Assembly: GCA_047974405.1 (NCBI GenBank)
Contig: JBKECI010000053.1
Coordinates: 1 to 64,000 of the forward strand
Length of the DNA stretch: 64,000 nucleotides
Reading direction: 5' to 3'
DNA from: UPXZ01 sp047974405
Lineage (GTDB): Bacteria; Bacteroidota; Bacteroidia; Bacteroidales; Paludibacteraceae
A program made the translations under genes and the position numbers. Positions 47,224 through 55,942 of this stretch are shown piece after piece (the first letter of the stretch is position 1; every line of letters starts with the position of its first letter). The notes under the pieces were generated by a model. The model had not been told where the DNA came from. It worked only from the letters and a program-made list of their open reading frames with translations, and made no database searches.

Positions 47224-49191
47224 ATGAGTGAAGAAGTTTTAAAAAATGGCAATGAAGAATACGGAGCAAGCAGTATTCAGGTGCTGGAAGGGCTGGAAGC
47301 GGTAAGAAAACGTCCGGCAATGTATATTGGTGATGTTGGAGTAAAAGGTTTGCACCATTTAGTTTACGAGGTGGTGGACAATTCAATCGACGAAGCATTG
47401 GCCGGATATTGCGATAAAATTGATGTTACAATTAACGAGAACAATTCTATCACAGTAGTTGATAACGGGCGGGGTATTCCTGTCGATATCCATGAGAAAG
47501 AAGGTCGGTCGGCATTAGAAGTGGTAATGACCGTATTGCACGCCGGAGGTAAATTCAATAAAGACAGCTACAAAGTTTCCGGAGGTCTGCACGGGGTAGG
47601 AGTTTCTTGCGTAAACGCACTCTCCACCCTTATGCATGTAGAAGTGAACCGTAACAACAAAAAATATGTTCAGGAATACGAATGTGGAATCCCTAAGTTT
47701 GACGTAAAAGAGGTTGGCGTTTCAACCACAACGGGAACATTGGTAACTTTTACCCCCGACCAAACCATTTTTATCGAACACGTTTACAAATACGATATTT
47801 TATCTAACCGACTGCGCGAATTAGCTTTTCTGAATGCGGGAATCACCCTGACTCTAACCGACAAAAGAGATAAAAACAGCGATGGTATCTGCAAAGCAGA
47901 AGAATTTTACTCAAAAGAGGGATTGAAAGAATTCGTAGAATACATCGACGAAAGCCGTGAAAATCTGATAGAAAATGTGATACATATCTCTACCGAAAAA
48001 TCGGGTATTCCGGTAGAAATAGCTATGACCTACAACACCTCCTACAACGAAAACATACACTCGTACGTAAACAATATTAACACAATAGAAGGGGGAACTC
48101 ACCTAGCAGGTTTTCGGCGAGGATTGACACGTACATTAAAAAAATATGCCGAAGACAACAAAATGCTCGAAAAAGTCGAGAAACAAAAAATAGAAATTAA
48201 CGGCGACGATTTTCGCGAAGGACTGACCGCCGTTATCTCCATTAAAGTTGCCGAACCTCAATTTGAAGGACAAACAAAAACCAAACTTGGAAACAACGAA
48301 GTGATGGGCTCGGTAGAAGTTGCCGTAAGCGAAGCCTTGGGTAACTATTTAGAAGAAAATCCACGAGATGCACGTACCATTGTGGACAAAGTAATATTGG
48401 CTGCTACTGCGCGGCATGCTGCACGCAAAGCCCGCGAAATGGTTCAGCGCAAGTCCCCTCTTTCGGGAGCAGGACTACCCGGCAAACTCTCTGATTGCTC
48501 CAGCAAAGACCCCGAAATATGCGAGATTTTTCTGGTCGAAGGAGATTCGGCGGGCGGAACCGCACGTACCGGACGAAAAAGAGAATTTCAGGCCATCCTC
48601 CCTTTGAAAGGAAAAATACTGAACGTGGAAAAAGCCATGCAACACAAAGTGCTTGAAAGTGAAGAAATTCGCAACATATACACAGCACTTGGAGTTACAA
48701 TAGGAACCGAAGACGATAGCAAAGCGCTAAATATGAACAAGCTTCGATATCATAAAATTATAATTATGACCGATGCCGATGTGGACGGAAGCCATATTGC
48801 CACGCTCATTATGACTTTCTTTTTCCGGCATATGAAAGAACTGATAGAGCAAGGATACCTCTATATTGCCACTCCCCCACTCTACTTATGCAAAAAGGGA
48901 AAAGTTGAAGCTTACTGCTGGACAGATCAACAAAGACTGGACTTTATACAACAATATGGTGGCGGAAGCGAATCGGGAATCCACACACAACGCTACAAAG
49001 GACTTGGGGAAATGAACGCCCAACAATTGTGGGAAACGACGATGGACCCCGAAACCCGCACACTAAGGCAAGTAACCATCGAAAATGCGGCTACGGCAGA
49101 TCATATTTTTTCTATGCTTATGGGAGACGATGTGGCCCCTCGAAGACAATTCATAGAACAAAATGCCACTTACGCCAAAATTGACGCGTAG
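47224..49191 (+). CDS. gyrB: DNA gyrase subunit B
   Basis: The 655-residue protein has the GHKL ATPase motifs (RPAMYIGDVG, VVDNSIDEALAGY, VVDNGRGIPVDIHE, SGGLHGVGVSCVNALS), the transducer region and the TOPRIM motif EGDSAGGTARTGR with the DADVDG triad. The C-terminal RYKGLGEMNAQQLWETTMDP is typical of GyrB. Together with GyrA, it introduces negative supercoils using ATP. No dnaA, dnaN or recF adjoins it, so the replication origin is not indicated here. Confidence 0.97.
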   Translation: MSEEVLKNGNEEYGASSIQVLEGLEAVRKRPAMYIGDVGVKGLHHLVYEVVDNSIDEALAGYCDKIDVTINENNSITVVDNGRGIPVDIHEKEGRSALEVVMTVLHAGGKFNKDSYKVSGGLHGVGVSCVNALSTLMHVEVNRNNKKYVQEYECGIPKFDVKEVGVSTTTGTLVTFTPDQTIFIEHVYKYDILSNRLRELAFLNAGITLTLTDKRDKNSDGICKAEEFYSKEGLKEFVEYIDESRENLIENVIHISTEKSGIPVEIAMTYNTSYNENIHSYVNNINTIEGGTHLAGFRRGLTRTLKKYAEDNKMLEKVEKQKIEINGDDFREGLTAVISIKVAEPQFEGQTKTKLGNNEVMGSVEVAVSEALGNYLEENPRDARTIVDKVILAATARHAARKAREMVQRKSPLSGAGLPGKLSDCSSKDPEICEIFLVEGDSAGGTARTGRKREFQAILPLKGKILNVEKAMQHKVLESEEIRNIYTALGVTIGTEDDSKALNMNKLRYHKIIIMTDADVDGSHIATLIMTFFFRHMKELIEQGYLYIATPPLYLCKKGKVEAYCWTDQQRLDFIQQYGGGSESGIHTQRYKGLGEMNAQQLWETTMDPETRTLRQVTIENAATADHIFSMLMGDDVAPRRQFIEQNATYAKIDA

Positions 49192-49290
49192 ATTTTTTTT
49201 GCTAAAGATACACACTTAAGAGGTTTTATCGAATAATAGAACCGCTTATTCGACGTTCTAATAAAATAACCGGACGATAAAACTAAGTCG

Positions 49291-49827
49291 ATGAATATTT
49301 GCGTTTTCTGTTCGTCAAGCAACAGTATTGACAACAATTACAAAAAATCGGCATTTGCCTTGGGGAAAAGCATTGCCAAAAGAGGAGACACGCTGGTATA
49401 TGGCGGCGCCACAGGAGGTTTGATGGATGCTGTTGCCGAAGGAGCAAAAATAGGCAATGGCAATATTATAGGAGTTATCCCCGAAGCAATCATCCGAAAC
49501 AATCGCTTAAGCAGTATCCCTACAATACTGGTACAAACAGCAAATATGGCAGAGCGCAAAAAGAAAATGCAAGAAATTGCCGATATTTTTATCGTACTGC
49601 CGGGAAATTACGGTACATTGGACGAAATGTTTAGCGTTGTCGCTTCCGGATTGGTAGGAGAACACAATAAACCTTTGCTATGTGTGAACGAAAATCATTT
49701 TTACGAATCGTTGATAGCACAAATAGAGTTTATGCAAGTACAATGTTCAACAGCAAAAAAACAAGATTATAAACCAATTTTTGTACAATCTGTCAAAGAG
49801 TGCATAAATAAAATCGATAAGATATAG
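49291..49827 (+). CDS. LOG-family nucleoside 5'-monophosphate phosphoribohydrolase
   Basis: The 178-residue Rossmann protein has FCSSSNSIDNNY, VYGGATGGLMDAVAEGA, RKKKMQEIADIFIVLPGNYGTLDE. The LOG motif PGGxGTxxE appears here as PGNYGTLDE, with Asn in place of the second Gly, while the catalytic-region Arg and Glu are kept. LOG proteins hydrolyse cytokinin-type or other nucleotide monophosphates to base and ribose phosphate. In bacteria they are often annotated TIGR00730. Confidence 0.9.
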   Translation: MNICVFCSSSNSIDNNYKKSAFALGKSIAKRGDTLVYGGATGGLMDAVAEGAKIGNGNIIGVIPEAIIRNNRLSSIPTILVQTANMAERKKKMQEIADIFIVLPGNYGTLDEMFSVVASGLVGEHNKPLLCVNENHFYESLIAQIEFMQVQCSTAKKQDYKPIFVQSVKECINKIDKI

Positions 49828-49908
49828 TTAAGCAATTCATTGTCAGAACATTCAAATAAGCTCTTATTCATAGTATTGAGGGTACAAAACAGCAATCTGT
49901 AAATCGAA

Positions 49909-51231
49909 ATGAATCTATTTTGGAAAAAATTATTTGGGAACGTACTTTCTACCGCAAAATACGAAAATAATGAGAAAAATCTCGTACGCGATATGAAACG
50001 CTACGACGAAATCGAAAAATCGGTGGAATTGGGAGAATACCGCAAACTATTTCACGAAGTAAAATCTGCCGACTTTAAGGAGAAGAAGAAAACTCTCCAA
50101 AATCGAAAATACAAAGATACAGAACAATACCGCATAAGCAAAAAACTTCATAAACTACACGCCGATACAAAGCTCAAAATGTATTTTGAAACACTTCGCT
50201 CCGATAGTTTGAGACAATATCTCCAATTTCGATCGACATCCGAATACGAAAATCTGGGCAACAAGCAAAAAGTGTCTCAATCTGTTCAACTGCAGCAGAT
50301 GAAAGATTTTGAAAATTCGAAAGAGTATAAAAATTATATCCGCTTTCACAACTCGTATGTGGTAAAAGAATATGAAGAACTGAAAATAAAAACCGCCACT
50401 CCGGAGTTCAAAAAAGAAAATGAGTTTTGGGCTGACGAGCATCGCTGGAAAACAGTACCGGAATACGCCCGAGAACAACGCTACTACGAACTGGCAAAAA
50501 ACCCCGATATTGTTTTTTATGAAAACATCAGACCGGAAAAATTTAACCAGCACAGAAAATTAGTAAAAAGTTTTGCCGACAATTTTGACTGGAATACATT
50601 GGACAAATCCCATTGGTCGTTTGGCTTTTATTCGCAAACAAAACCGTTGAAAACGAATTACTCCTTTAGCAATGAACACCAAGCCAATAATAGCGGTAAA
50701 AATGTGCAAGTAAAAAATGGAGTTCTGAACATTATTACCCAGTATGAAAAGACAAAAGCAACAGCGTGGGATGAATCGAAAGGATTTGTAGAAAAGGAAT
50801 TTGACTACACTTCGGATGTGATACAAACATCTTTGGAGTTTAGACAAAAGTATGGACTTTTCAGAGCTAAAATTCGTTGTACCGGAAACATACATCATGC
50901 TTTTTGGCTGAGTGGAGCAAACAAACTACCTCATACCAACATATTTCATTACAACGGAAAAGAAATCACTATGGGCAATGCACATCCCAATGTGATGGAC
51001 GAGGTAAAAATCACAGGAATTCCCCACAGTCAGTTTTATATATACAGTTTGATTTGGACACCCAGAGAGCTGATTTGGTTTATCAACGATTTTGAAGTAT
51101 ATCGTACCACCTCCAATGTGCCACAGGAGGCAATGTATCTCGGATTCAACTCGTTTATACCGCATAAGAGTAAACCTGCCAACGGCAATTTGTATGTGGA
51201 TTGGGTACGGGTATTTGCATTAGAAAACTAG
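49909..51231 (+). CDS. GH16-like jelly-roll protein with N-terminal helical repeats and degenerate active site
   Basis: The 440-residue protein has no signal peptide. The first ~220 residues are charged helices with a recurring [T/S/P]-x-[E/Q]-[Y/F] unit (TEQYR, TSEYEN, SKEYKN, TPEFKK, VPEYAR). Residues of about 225-440 form a GH16-like beta-jelly-roll: DNFDWNTLDKSHWSFG, SLEFRQKYGLFRAKIRCTG, AFWLSG (331-336) and WTPRELIWFINDFEVY, ending with YVDWVRVFAL. The family catalytic ExDxxE should follow AFWLSG, but the sequence is LPHTNIFH. The protein is thus probably a carbohydrate-binding, non-hydrolytic GH16 relative, perhaps acting inside the cell with the polysaccharide genes downstream. A strong terminator separates it from them. 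Confidence 0.7.
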   Translation: MNLFWKKLFGNVLSTAKYENNEKNLVRDMKRYDEIEKSVELGEYRKLFHEVKSADFKEKKKTLQNRKYKDTEQYRISKKLHKLHADTKLKMYFETLRSDSLRQYLQFRSTSEYENLGNKQKVSQSVQLQQMKDFENSKEYKNYIRFHNSYVVKEYEELKIKTATPEFKKENEFWADEHRWKTVPEYAREQRYYELAKNPDIVFYENIRPEKFNQHRKLVKSFADNFDWNTLDKSHWSFGFYSQTKPLKTNYSFSNEHQANNSGKNVQVKNGVLNIITQYEKTKATAWDESKGFVEKEFDYTSDVIQTSLEFRQKYGLFRAKIRCTGNIHHAFWLSGANKLPHTNIFHYNGKEITMGNAHPNVMDEVKITGIPHSQFYIYSLIWTPRELIWFINDFEVYRTTSNVPQEAMYLGFNSFIPHKSKPANGNLYVDWVRVFALEN

Positions 51232-51251
51232 GTACTTTGACAAACAAGCAT

Positions 51252-51283
51252 AAGACAAACTTAATTTTGAGTTTGTCTTTTTT
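51252..51283 (+). terminator. Intrinsic terminator after the GH16-like gene
   Basis: AAGACAAACT (51252-51261) and AGTTTGTCTT (51270-51279) form a perfect 10-base stem with an 8-base loop, followed by a run of T. It begins 21 bases after the stop codon. Confidence 0.85.
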
Positions 51284-51328
51284 CGTTATTTCTATTCATA
51301 AATTATAAGTATTTGAACATAAAAATAT

Positions 51329-52342
51329 ATGGTCGAAACAAGTAAGCCTGCTGCAATTGATTTTGTCATAACTTGGGTAGATATGAACGACCCAAAATGG
51401 CAGCAAGATTTTGCCAAGTATTCGGGTAAAATTGACAATTCGAAGAACGAAGTATCCGAAGCGAGATTTAGAGACTACGGTTTTCTGAGATATTGGTTCA
51501 GGGGAGTAGAGAAGTTTGCCCCATGGGTAAGAAAAATACATTTTGTAACTTGTGGACAAAAACCTGAATGGCTGGACGAAAACAATCCCAAAATAAATTT
51601 GGTTAATCATAAAGATTACATTCCAACCAAATTTTTGCCAAGCTACAATTCGGTTGTAATTGAGCGGTATCTGCATAAAATACCCGGGCTCTCGGAACAT
51701 TTTGTCTATTTTAACGATGATTTTTATATCATCAATTCAATTGGCACAGAGCGATTTTTCAAAAATGGTTTGCCTTGTGACATTGCCGTATTTCAGTACA
51801 ATATTGGCTGGTCTCAATGGTACAAACGTATCAAAAACAATATTAGAATCATAAACAAACATTTTGACAAAAAAGAGGTTATGAACCTATTTTACGACAA
51901 ATGGTTTGAGAAGACTTACGGCTCCAAAGCTCGCTGGAACTACATTTTGAAACCATACAGCAAGTTCATAACTCTACGTACACCACACAATGCACAACCT
52001 TATCTGAAAAGTACTTTTGAAGAAGTGTGGACGATTGCCGAAAAAGAGTTGACCGAAACATCCTCAAACCGATTTAGGGCATTGAATGACTTGACACCGG
52101 AGCTTTTCCGGGCATGGCAAATATGCAAAGGAAATTTTGAACCGTACAACACCTATCAAGACACAAAAATGTTTCCGCTTATAATAAAACCCAAACAGGC
52201 GGTAAAAGCAATTTTGGGACAAAGCTACTCGCTTATTTGTTTGAATGATAATGTTCATATTCAAAACTATACACGGGTAATGGCAGATATCGAAAATGCC
52301 TTTGAAACAATATTGCCTCACAAATCGACAATTGAAATTTAA
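51329..52342 (+). CDS. Stealth-family sugar-phosphate transferase
   Basis: The 337-residue protein has the conserved regions of Stealth proteins: CR1 IDFVITWVDMNDPKW, CR2 RYWFRGVEKFAPWVRKI with FVTCGQKPEWL, LPSYNSVVIERYLHKIPGLSEHFVYFNDDFY, CR3 RTPHNAQPY and CR4-like SLICLNDN. Stealth proteins are related to the human GlcNAc-1-phosphotransferase (GNPTAB) and to capsule hexose-1-phosphate transferases, transferring a sugar-phosphate to another sugar. It is followed at once by a GT92-like gene. Confidence 0.9.
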   Translation: MVETSKPAAIDFVITWVDMNDPKWQQDFAKYSGKIDNSKNEVSEARFRDYGFLRYWFRGVEKFAPWVRKIHFVTCGQKPEWLDENNPKINLVNHKDYIPTKFLPSYNSVVIERYLHKIPGLSEHFVYFNDDFYIINSIGTERFFKNGLPCDIAVFQYNIGWSQWYKRIKNNIRIINKHFDKKEVMNLFYDKWFEKTYGSKARWNYILKPYSKFITLRTPHNAQPYLKSTFEEVWTIAEKELTETSSNRFRALNDLTPELFRAWQICKGNFEPYNTYQDTKMFPLIIKPKQAVKAILGQSYSLICLNDNVHIQNYTRVMADIENAFETILPHKSTIEI

Positions 52343-52360
52343 TTGAACCATATATTATCT

Positions 52361-53257
52361 ATGAGAATCAACGTTACACGTATCAACAAGCTGTTGGCAG
52401 AACTTATTGCAGGGCTTATCCCTAATAAAATGGCAAGAAACAGATGGCGAGGTATTTTACGCTACGGACTTTATCGAGCTGCCAAACTCAAATACAAGGT
52501 GAAACAGAATAATACACCATCAAAGCATTATCTTGCTATTTGCGCCATCGCAAAAAATGAAGGAACGTATTTCAAAGAATGGATAGAATGGCACAAAAAA
52601 TTGGGAGTTGAAAAATTTTATATTTACGACAACGAAAGCACAGACAACACAAGAGAAGTACTTGAACCATACATCAAATCGGGAGTGGTAGAGTACACCT
52701 ATTTTCCCGGAAAGCGCCAACAACTACCGGCATATGACGATTGTCTGGAGAAACACCGTTTCGACGCACGTTGGATTGCCGTCATTGACTTGGACGAATT
52801 TATCGTGCCACAAAAAGATGCGACAATTACAGGTTTTTTACAGAAGTTTGAAGATTACTCTGCCGTAGAAATCAACTGGTTAGTATATGGAAGTGGAGGC
52901 GCCAAAGAGAAAAAGGAAGGGGCTGTAATGGACAGATTTAAGCATCATTCGCTCCCCAATCACATTTCGAACCGGCATGTAAAGAGCATAGTCAATCCAC
53001 GTCGTGTCTTTTGCTTTATTGGCTGTCATGAAGTGGCACGCATATCGGGACATACAGTTGATTCACATGGAGAAACTGTAAAAAAGAATTTTCGCGACCG
53101 AGAGCCCCAACAAGATGTAATCCACATCAACCATTATGCCGTAAAATCTTATGAGGAGTTCTTGGACAAGCGCTCCAGAGGTAGAGCAAGAACTTTGAAG
53201 CAGCGAAATTTAGACTATTTCAATCAATACGACCTCAACGATATTAAAGAAAATTAA
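52361..53257 (+). CDS. GT92-like glycosyltransferase
   Basis: The start at ATG 52361 gives 298 residues; a TTG right after the previous stop codon (52343) would add six residues and is less likely. The core ICAIAKNEGTYFKEWIEWHKKLGVEKFYIYDNESTDNT and IAVIDLDEFIVP (metal-binding DLD) are typical of glycosyltransferase family 92 and the DUF23 group, with the later SIVNPRRV, CHEV and HINHYAVKSYEEF segments. It probably adds a hexose to the surface polysaccharide. It ends two bases before the convergent Stealth gene. Confidence 0.85.
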   Translation: MRINVTRINKLLAELIAGLIPNKMARNRWRGILRYGLYRAAKLKYKVKQNNTPSKHYLAICAIAKNEGTYFKEWIEWHKKLGVEKFYIYDNESTDNTREVLEPYIKSGVVEYTYFPGKRQQLPAYDDCLEKHRFDARWIAVIDLDEFIVPQKDATITGFLQKFEDYSAVEINWLVYGSGGAKEKKEGAVMDRFKHHSLPNHISNRHVKSIVNPRRVFCFIGCHEVARISGHTVDSHGETVKKNFRDREPQQDVIHINHYAVKSYEEFLDKRSRGRARTLKQRNLDYFNQYDLNDIKEN

Positions 53258-53259
53258 AA

Positions 53260-54207
53260 TTATTTTTCAAACTGAGATTTTTGTGGAAAAAGTTTATTCA
53301 AAAACACAGTAGCTCTTGCCCTGTCGCTGTCTTTTGCGTATTGCGTATCATTTATGCAAAAAAATGTTGGAGTGTATTTCTCAAACTCCTTATAATGTTT
53401 GTCTTTGTGAATGCAAAGGTGGAAAGATTCTTTTTTTGAACAATAATGTAGATAACCCCGTTTTTCGGCTAACGACACATACGAATAGAAAATACGTTCT
53501 ATATCTTTGGGATTACGTAAGCGATTGAGCCACATCGCTTTCAGCTCATCTTTAAAAATCTGCTCTGTAACCCTTTGACAGTCGCTCTTAAGATAAGCGT
53601 CTATGTTGTGGTGCGGAAATTCGTTGTAATAGACTCCAAATTTTCTTTTTACCAATTCAGAAGCGTTTTTTATCCCTTTGCTGTAATTGTGCAGGGGTTT
53701 TTTACGAATTTGCTCCCTCCAAAACCACCGCAACCGCCTCCAAGGTTTGTGCGTTAAACGGACAATAGGGAATCCTTCTTCGGTAAAGAATGTGTTCGGA
53801 AAAACCTCACTATTAATCATCATATCGTCATTGGCATATAAAAAATGTTCTGAAAGACCGTCTATTTTATGTAAAAACAATTCCATCACTCCCGAATTGT
53901 AGCAAGGCAATATCTCTATAGGCATAATTTGCTTGTGGTCGATTATTTTAATCTTTGGATTTGTTAAATCCAACCATTCCGGTTTTTGATTATCGGTAAT
54001 AATGTAAATTTGATTAATCCATGGAGCATATTTTTCTATGGATCGAAGACTGAATTTCAATTCATCATTATCCGCATAACGCCCTTTGCAATCGACAGAC
54101 ACGTCTGTTTTCTCGCTTTCAACCATTGTATTTTTCACTTTCAGCCATTCAGGGTCGTTCCCATCCACCCAAAGGTAAACCAAATCTATTTTTATGTCAT
54201 TTTTCAT
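53260..54207 (-). CDS. Second Stealth-family sugar-phosphate transferase
   Basis: The 315-residue protein has CR1 IDLVYLWVDGNDPEWL, CR2 LKFSLRSIEKYAPWINQIYI, PCYNSGVMELFLHKIDGLSEHFLYANDDMM, CR3 EFPHHNIDAY and CR4 FFCINDTQYA. It differs strongly from the first Stealth protein at 51329-52342 and so is not a recent copy. Its start overlaps the end of the upstream glycosyltransferase by 11 bases. The two Stealth genes converge. Confidence 0.9.
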   Translation of the reverse strand: MKNDIKIDLVYLWVDGNDPEWLKVKNTMVESEKTDVSVDCKGRYADNDELKFSLRSIEKYAPWINQIYIITDNQKPEWLDLTNPKIKIIDHKQIMPIEILPCYNSGVMELFLHKIDGLSEHFLYANDDMMINSEVFPNTFFTEEGFPIVRLTHKPWRRLRWFWREQIRKKPLHNYSKGIKNASELVKRKFGVYYNEFPHHNIDAYLKSDCQRVTEQIFKDELKAMWLNRLRNPKDIERIFYSYVSLAEKRGYLHYCSKKESFHLCIHKDKHYKEFEKYTPTFFCINDTQYAKDSDRARATVFLNKLFPQKSQFEK

Positions 54208-54979
54208 ATAGTAGGTTTTGTTTAATCAACGGAAATTTCTCAAGTATCTTTTCAAGTGCCGCCCTATTCAAATCAATTCCCGATTTGAAATTAACTGTTT
54301 TCAACGATAAATTTTTGGGTTTATGAAGCCCTTTCGGTTTATTATATCCAAAGGGTACGGGTACTATTTTGATACCGTTTGCCACCGCTGCTGCCCAAAA
54401 CCAGATATCGTCTGTAGTTGGGGCAATAACCTTAAACAGTTTCGGGTTGATCATCTCTTCCTTTAACGAATGTGGCGGATACAGCACTCCACCTACTCCG
54501 GTTTGAATGTTATCAAATCGTGAGTAAATTCTTTTTGATAAAAAATGATACCAACGATACTTTTTCCACTGACGGTATGGCGCGTTTATTTTTATCCGTT
54601 TGGCGCGGTGGGCAATAATGGCATCGGGGATCTGCTTGTGAAGACGGAGCAGACTTTGCAGCATATTTTTGTTGTACCAAGCATCGTCGTCAATGGTAAC
54701 AATCACAGCATCGGGAAAATCGCTCAACGCCGGAACCAGTTTTCGGTATGATCGAATGTCATCATCGTAATTTCTAATCTCAAAAATAGGACTGCTATTT
54801 GTCAAATTGCGGAGTACTTCGGGAATCCCCTCTTCTCCAAACTGCGAAACCGTCAGATAAAGTACAATTTTATCGGGAAGTACGGTACCCTGCAATATTG
54901 ATTGGATGCCTTGAGCAGCATAGAGAATTGCGGCAGGAAAGGATGTGAGTGATACTATGACTTGTTCCTTCTTTTGCAT
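54197..54979 (-). CDS. Glycosyltransferase, paralogue of the next gene
   Basis: The 260-residue protein starts with VIVSLTSFPAAILYAAQGIQ, followed by VTIDDDAWYNKNML (metal-binding DDD) and QTGVGGVLYPPHSL, features of a small glycosyltransferase group of the GT-A kind. The exact family is not certain. It is a clear paralogue of 54982-55836, sharing most of the same motifs at the same distances, and the two genes are 2 bases apart. Confidence 0.75.
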   Translation of the reverse strand: MQKKEQVIVSLTSFPAAILYAAQGIQSILQGTVLPDKIVLYLTVSQFGEEGIPEVLRNLTNSSPIFEIRNYDDDIRSYRKLVPALSDFPDAVIVTIDDDAWYNKNMLQSLLRLHKQIPDAIIAHRAKRIKINAPYRQWKKYRWYHFLSKRIYSRFDNIQTGVGGVLYPPHSLKEEMINPKLFKVIAPTTDDIWFWAAAVANGIKIVPVPFGYNKPKGLHKPKNLSLKTVNFKSGIDLNRAALEKILEKFPLIKQNLLYEK

Positions 54980-54981
54980 AC

Positions 54982-55836
54982 TTACTTAGTTTTTTGAAAT
55001 AAAAATCGTTTTATAATCAAAAAAATATTTGTTCTATTCTCTGTTTCTATTTCATCGTCAATTTTCGCTTTTATTTTTGGATATTTCTCGAAAATTTTCT
55101 CAAGAACAATTCTATTTACATCGTTGTCTATCCTTCCGTTGATGCTAAACAAGCCGATATTTTTTGGCTTATTCAGTTCGTTGAGCTTATATTGACCAAA
55201 AGGAACCGGAGCAATTTTGGTGCCGTTTGACACTGCAGCCACCCAAAACCAAATATCGTCAACGGTAGGAGCCATTTTCATAAATATTTCGGAATCAAGC
55301 ATTTCTATATCCAGCGAATTAGGCGGATACAAAACGCCTCCCACCCCTGTTTGTATGTTTGTAAACTTAGGTTTTAGACTTTTCAACAAATAACGATGCT
55401 CTTTGTATCGCTTCCACGAGCGATAGGGGGCATTGGGCTTAAAGTGCCTTACCCGATGTCCGACAATTGCACTTGGATATTTTTTGTGCATACAAAGTAA
55501 GTCCCGCAACATATTTTTACCATATAATATATCGTCGTCAATGGTTACTATGATGTCATCAGGAAAATCATTCAACGCCGGAATTAGTTTTGTGTACGAA
55601 CGGATATTCTCAGGATAAAATCGCACCTCAAATATCGTATTTTTATTTAATTCTACAAGTTCTTCCGGAATTTTATTTTCGGGAAATTGCGAAACTGTCA
55701 GATAAAGTACTACCTTATCGGGGACTACCGTACCCTGCAATATAGATTTTATGGCTTGAACAGCGTACAAAATGGCAGCAGGGAATGAGGTAAGAGATAC
55801 TATAATTTGCGGTGGTATTTTTGAGCTCATATTCAT
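54982..55836 (-). CDS. Glycosyltransferase, tandem paralogue
   Basis: The 284-residue protein shares IVSLTSFPAAILYAVQAIKSILQGTV, VTIDDDILYGKNML, QTGVGGVLYPPNSLD and PTVDDIWFWVAAVSNG with the gene downstream, so the pair arose by tandem duplication. A G8 tract (55864-55871) lies 28 bases before its start codon. Donor and acceptor sugars are unknown. Confidence 0.75.
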   Translation of the reverse strand: MNMSSKIPPQIIVSLTSFPAAILYAVQAIKSILQGTVVPDKVVLYLTVSQFPENKIPEELVELNKNTIFEVRFYPENIRSYTKLIPALNDFPDDIIVTIDDDILYGKNMLRDLLCMHKKYPSAIVGHRVRHFKPNAPYRSWKRYKEHRYLLKSLKPKFTNIQTGVGGVLYPPNSLDIEMLDSEIFMKMAPTVDDIWFWVAAVSNGTKIAPVPFGQYKLNELNKPKNIGLFSINGRIDNDVNRIVLEKIFEKYPKIKAKIDDEIETENRTNIFLIIKRFLFQKTK

Positions 55837-55863
55837 ACGCTGTGTTATATTCTTATTTCTATT

Positions 55864-55871
55864 GGGGGGGG
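55864..55871. repeat. G8 homopolymer tract in the 5' region of a glycosyltransferase gene
   Basis: Eight consecutive G (C on the coding minus strand) lie 28 bases upstream of the ATG at 55836 in otherwise AT-rich DNA. A TTTG that could serve as a -33 element stands just before the tract, so the tract would fall in the promoter spacer or leader. Tracts of this length can vary by slipped-strand replication. Confidence 0.7.
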
Positions 55872-55942
55872 TAAAGTCAAATAGTTTTGATTATTCCCTA
55901 TAACCCTCAAATGCAAACAAACGGTTATGTACCCTCCTATCA

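Noticed and set aside
46778..47398. Open frame of 206 codons on the minus strand across the lipid kinase/gyrB junction
   Set aside because: It overlaps the ends of two clear genes and the gyrB promoter and has no recognisable domain.
47224..49191. gyrB as a mark of the replication origin
   Set aside because: No dnaA, dnaN, recF or cluster of DnaA boxes is seen near it; in Bacteroidota gyrB is commonly away from the origin.
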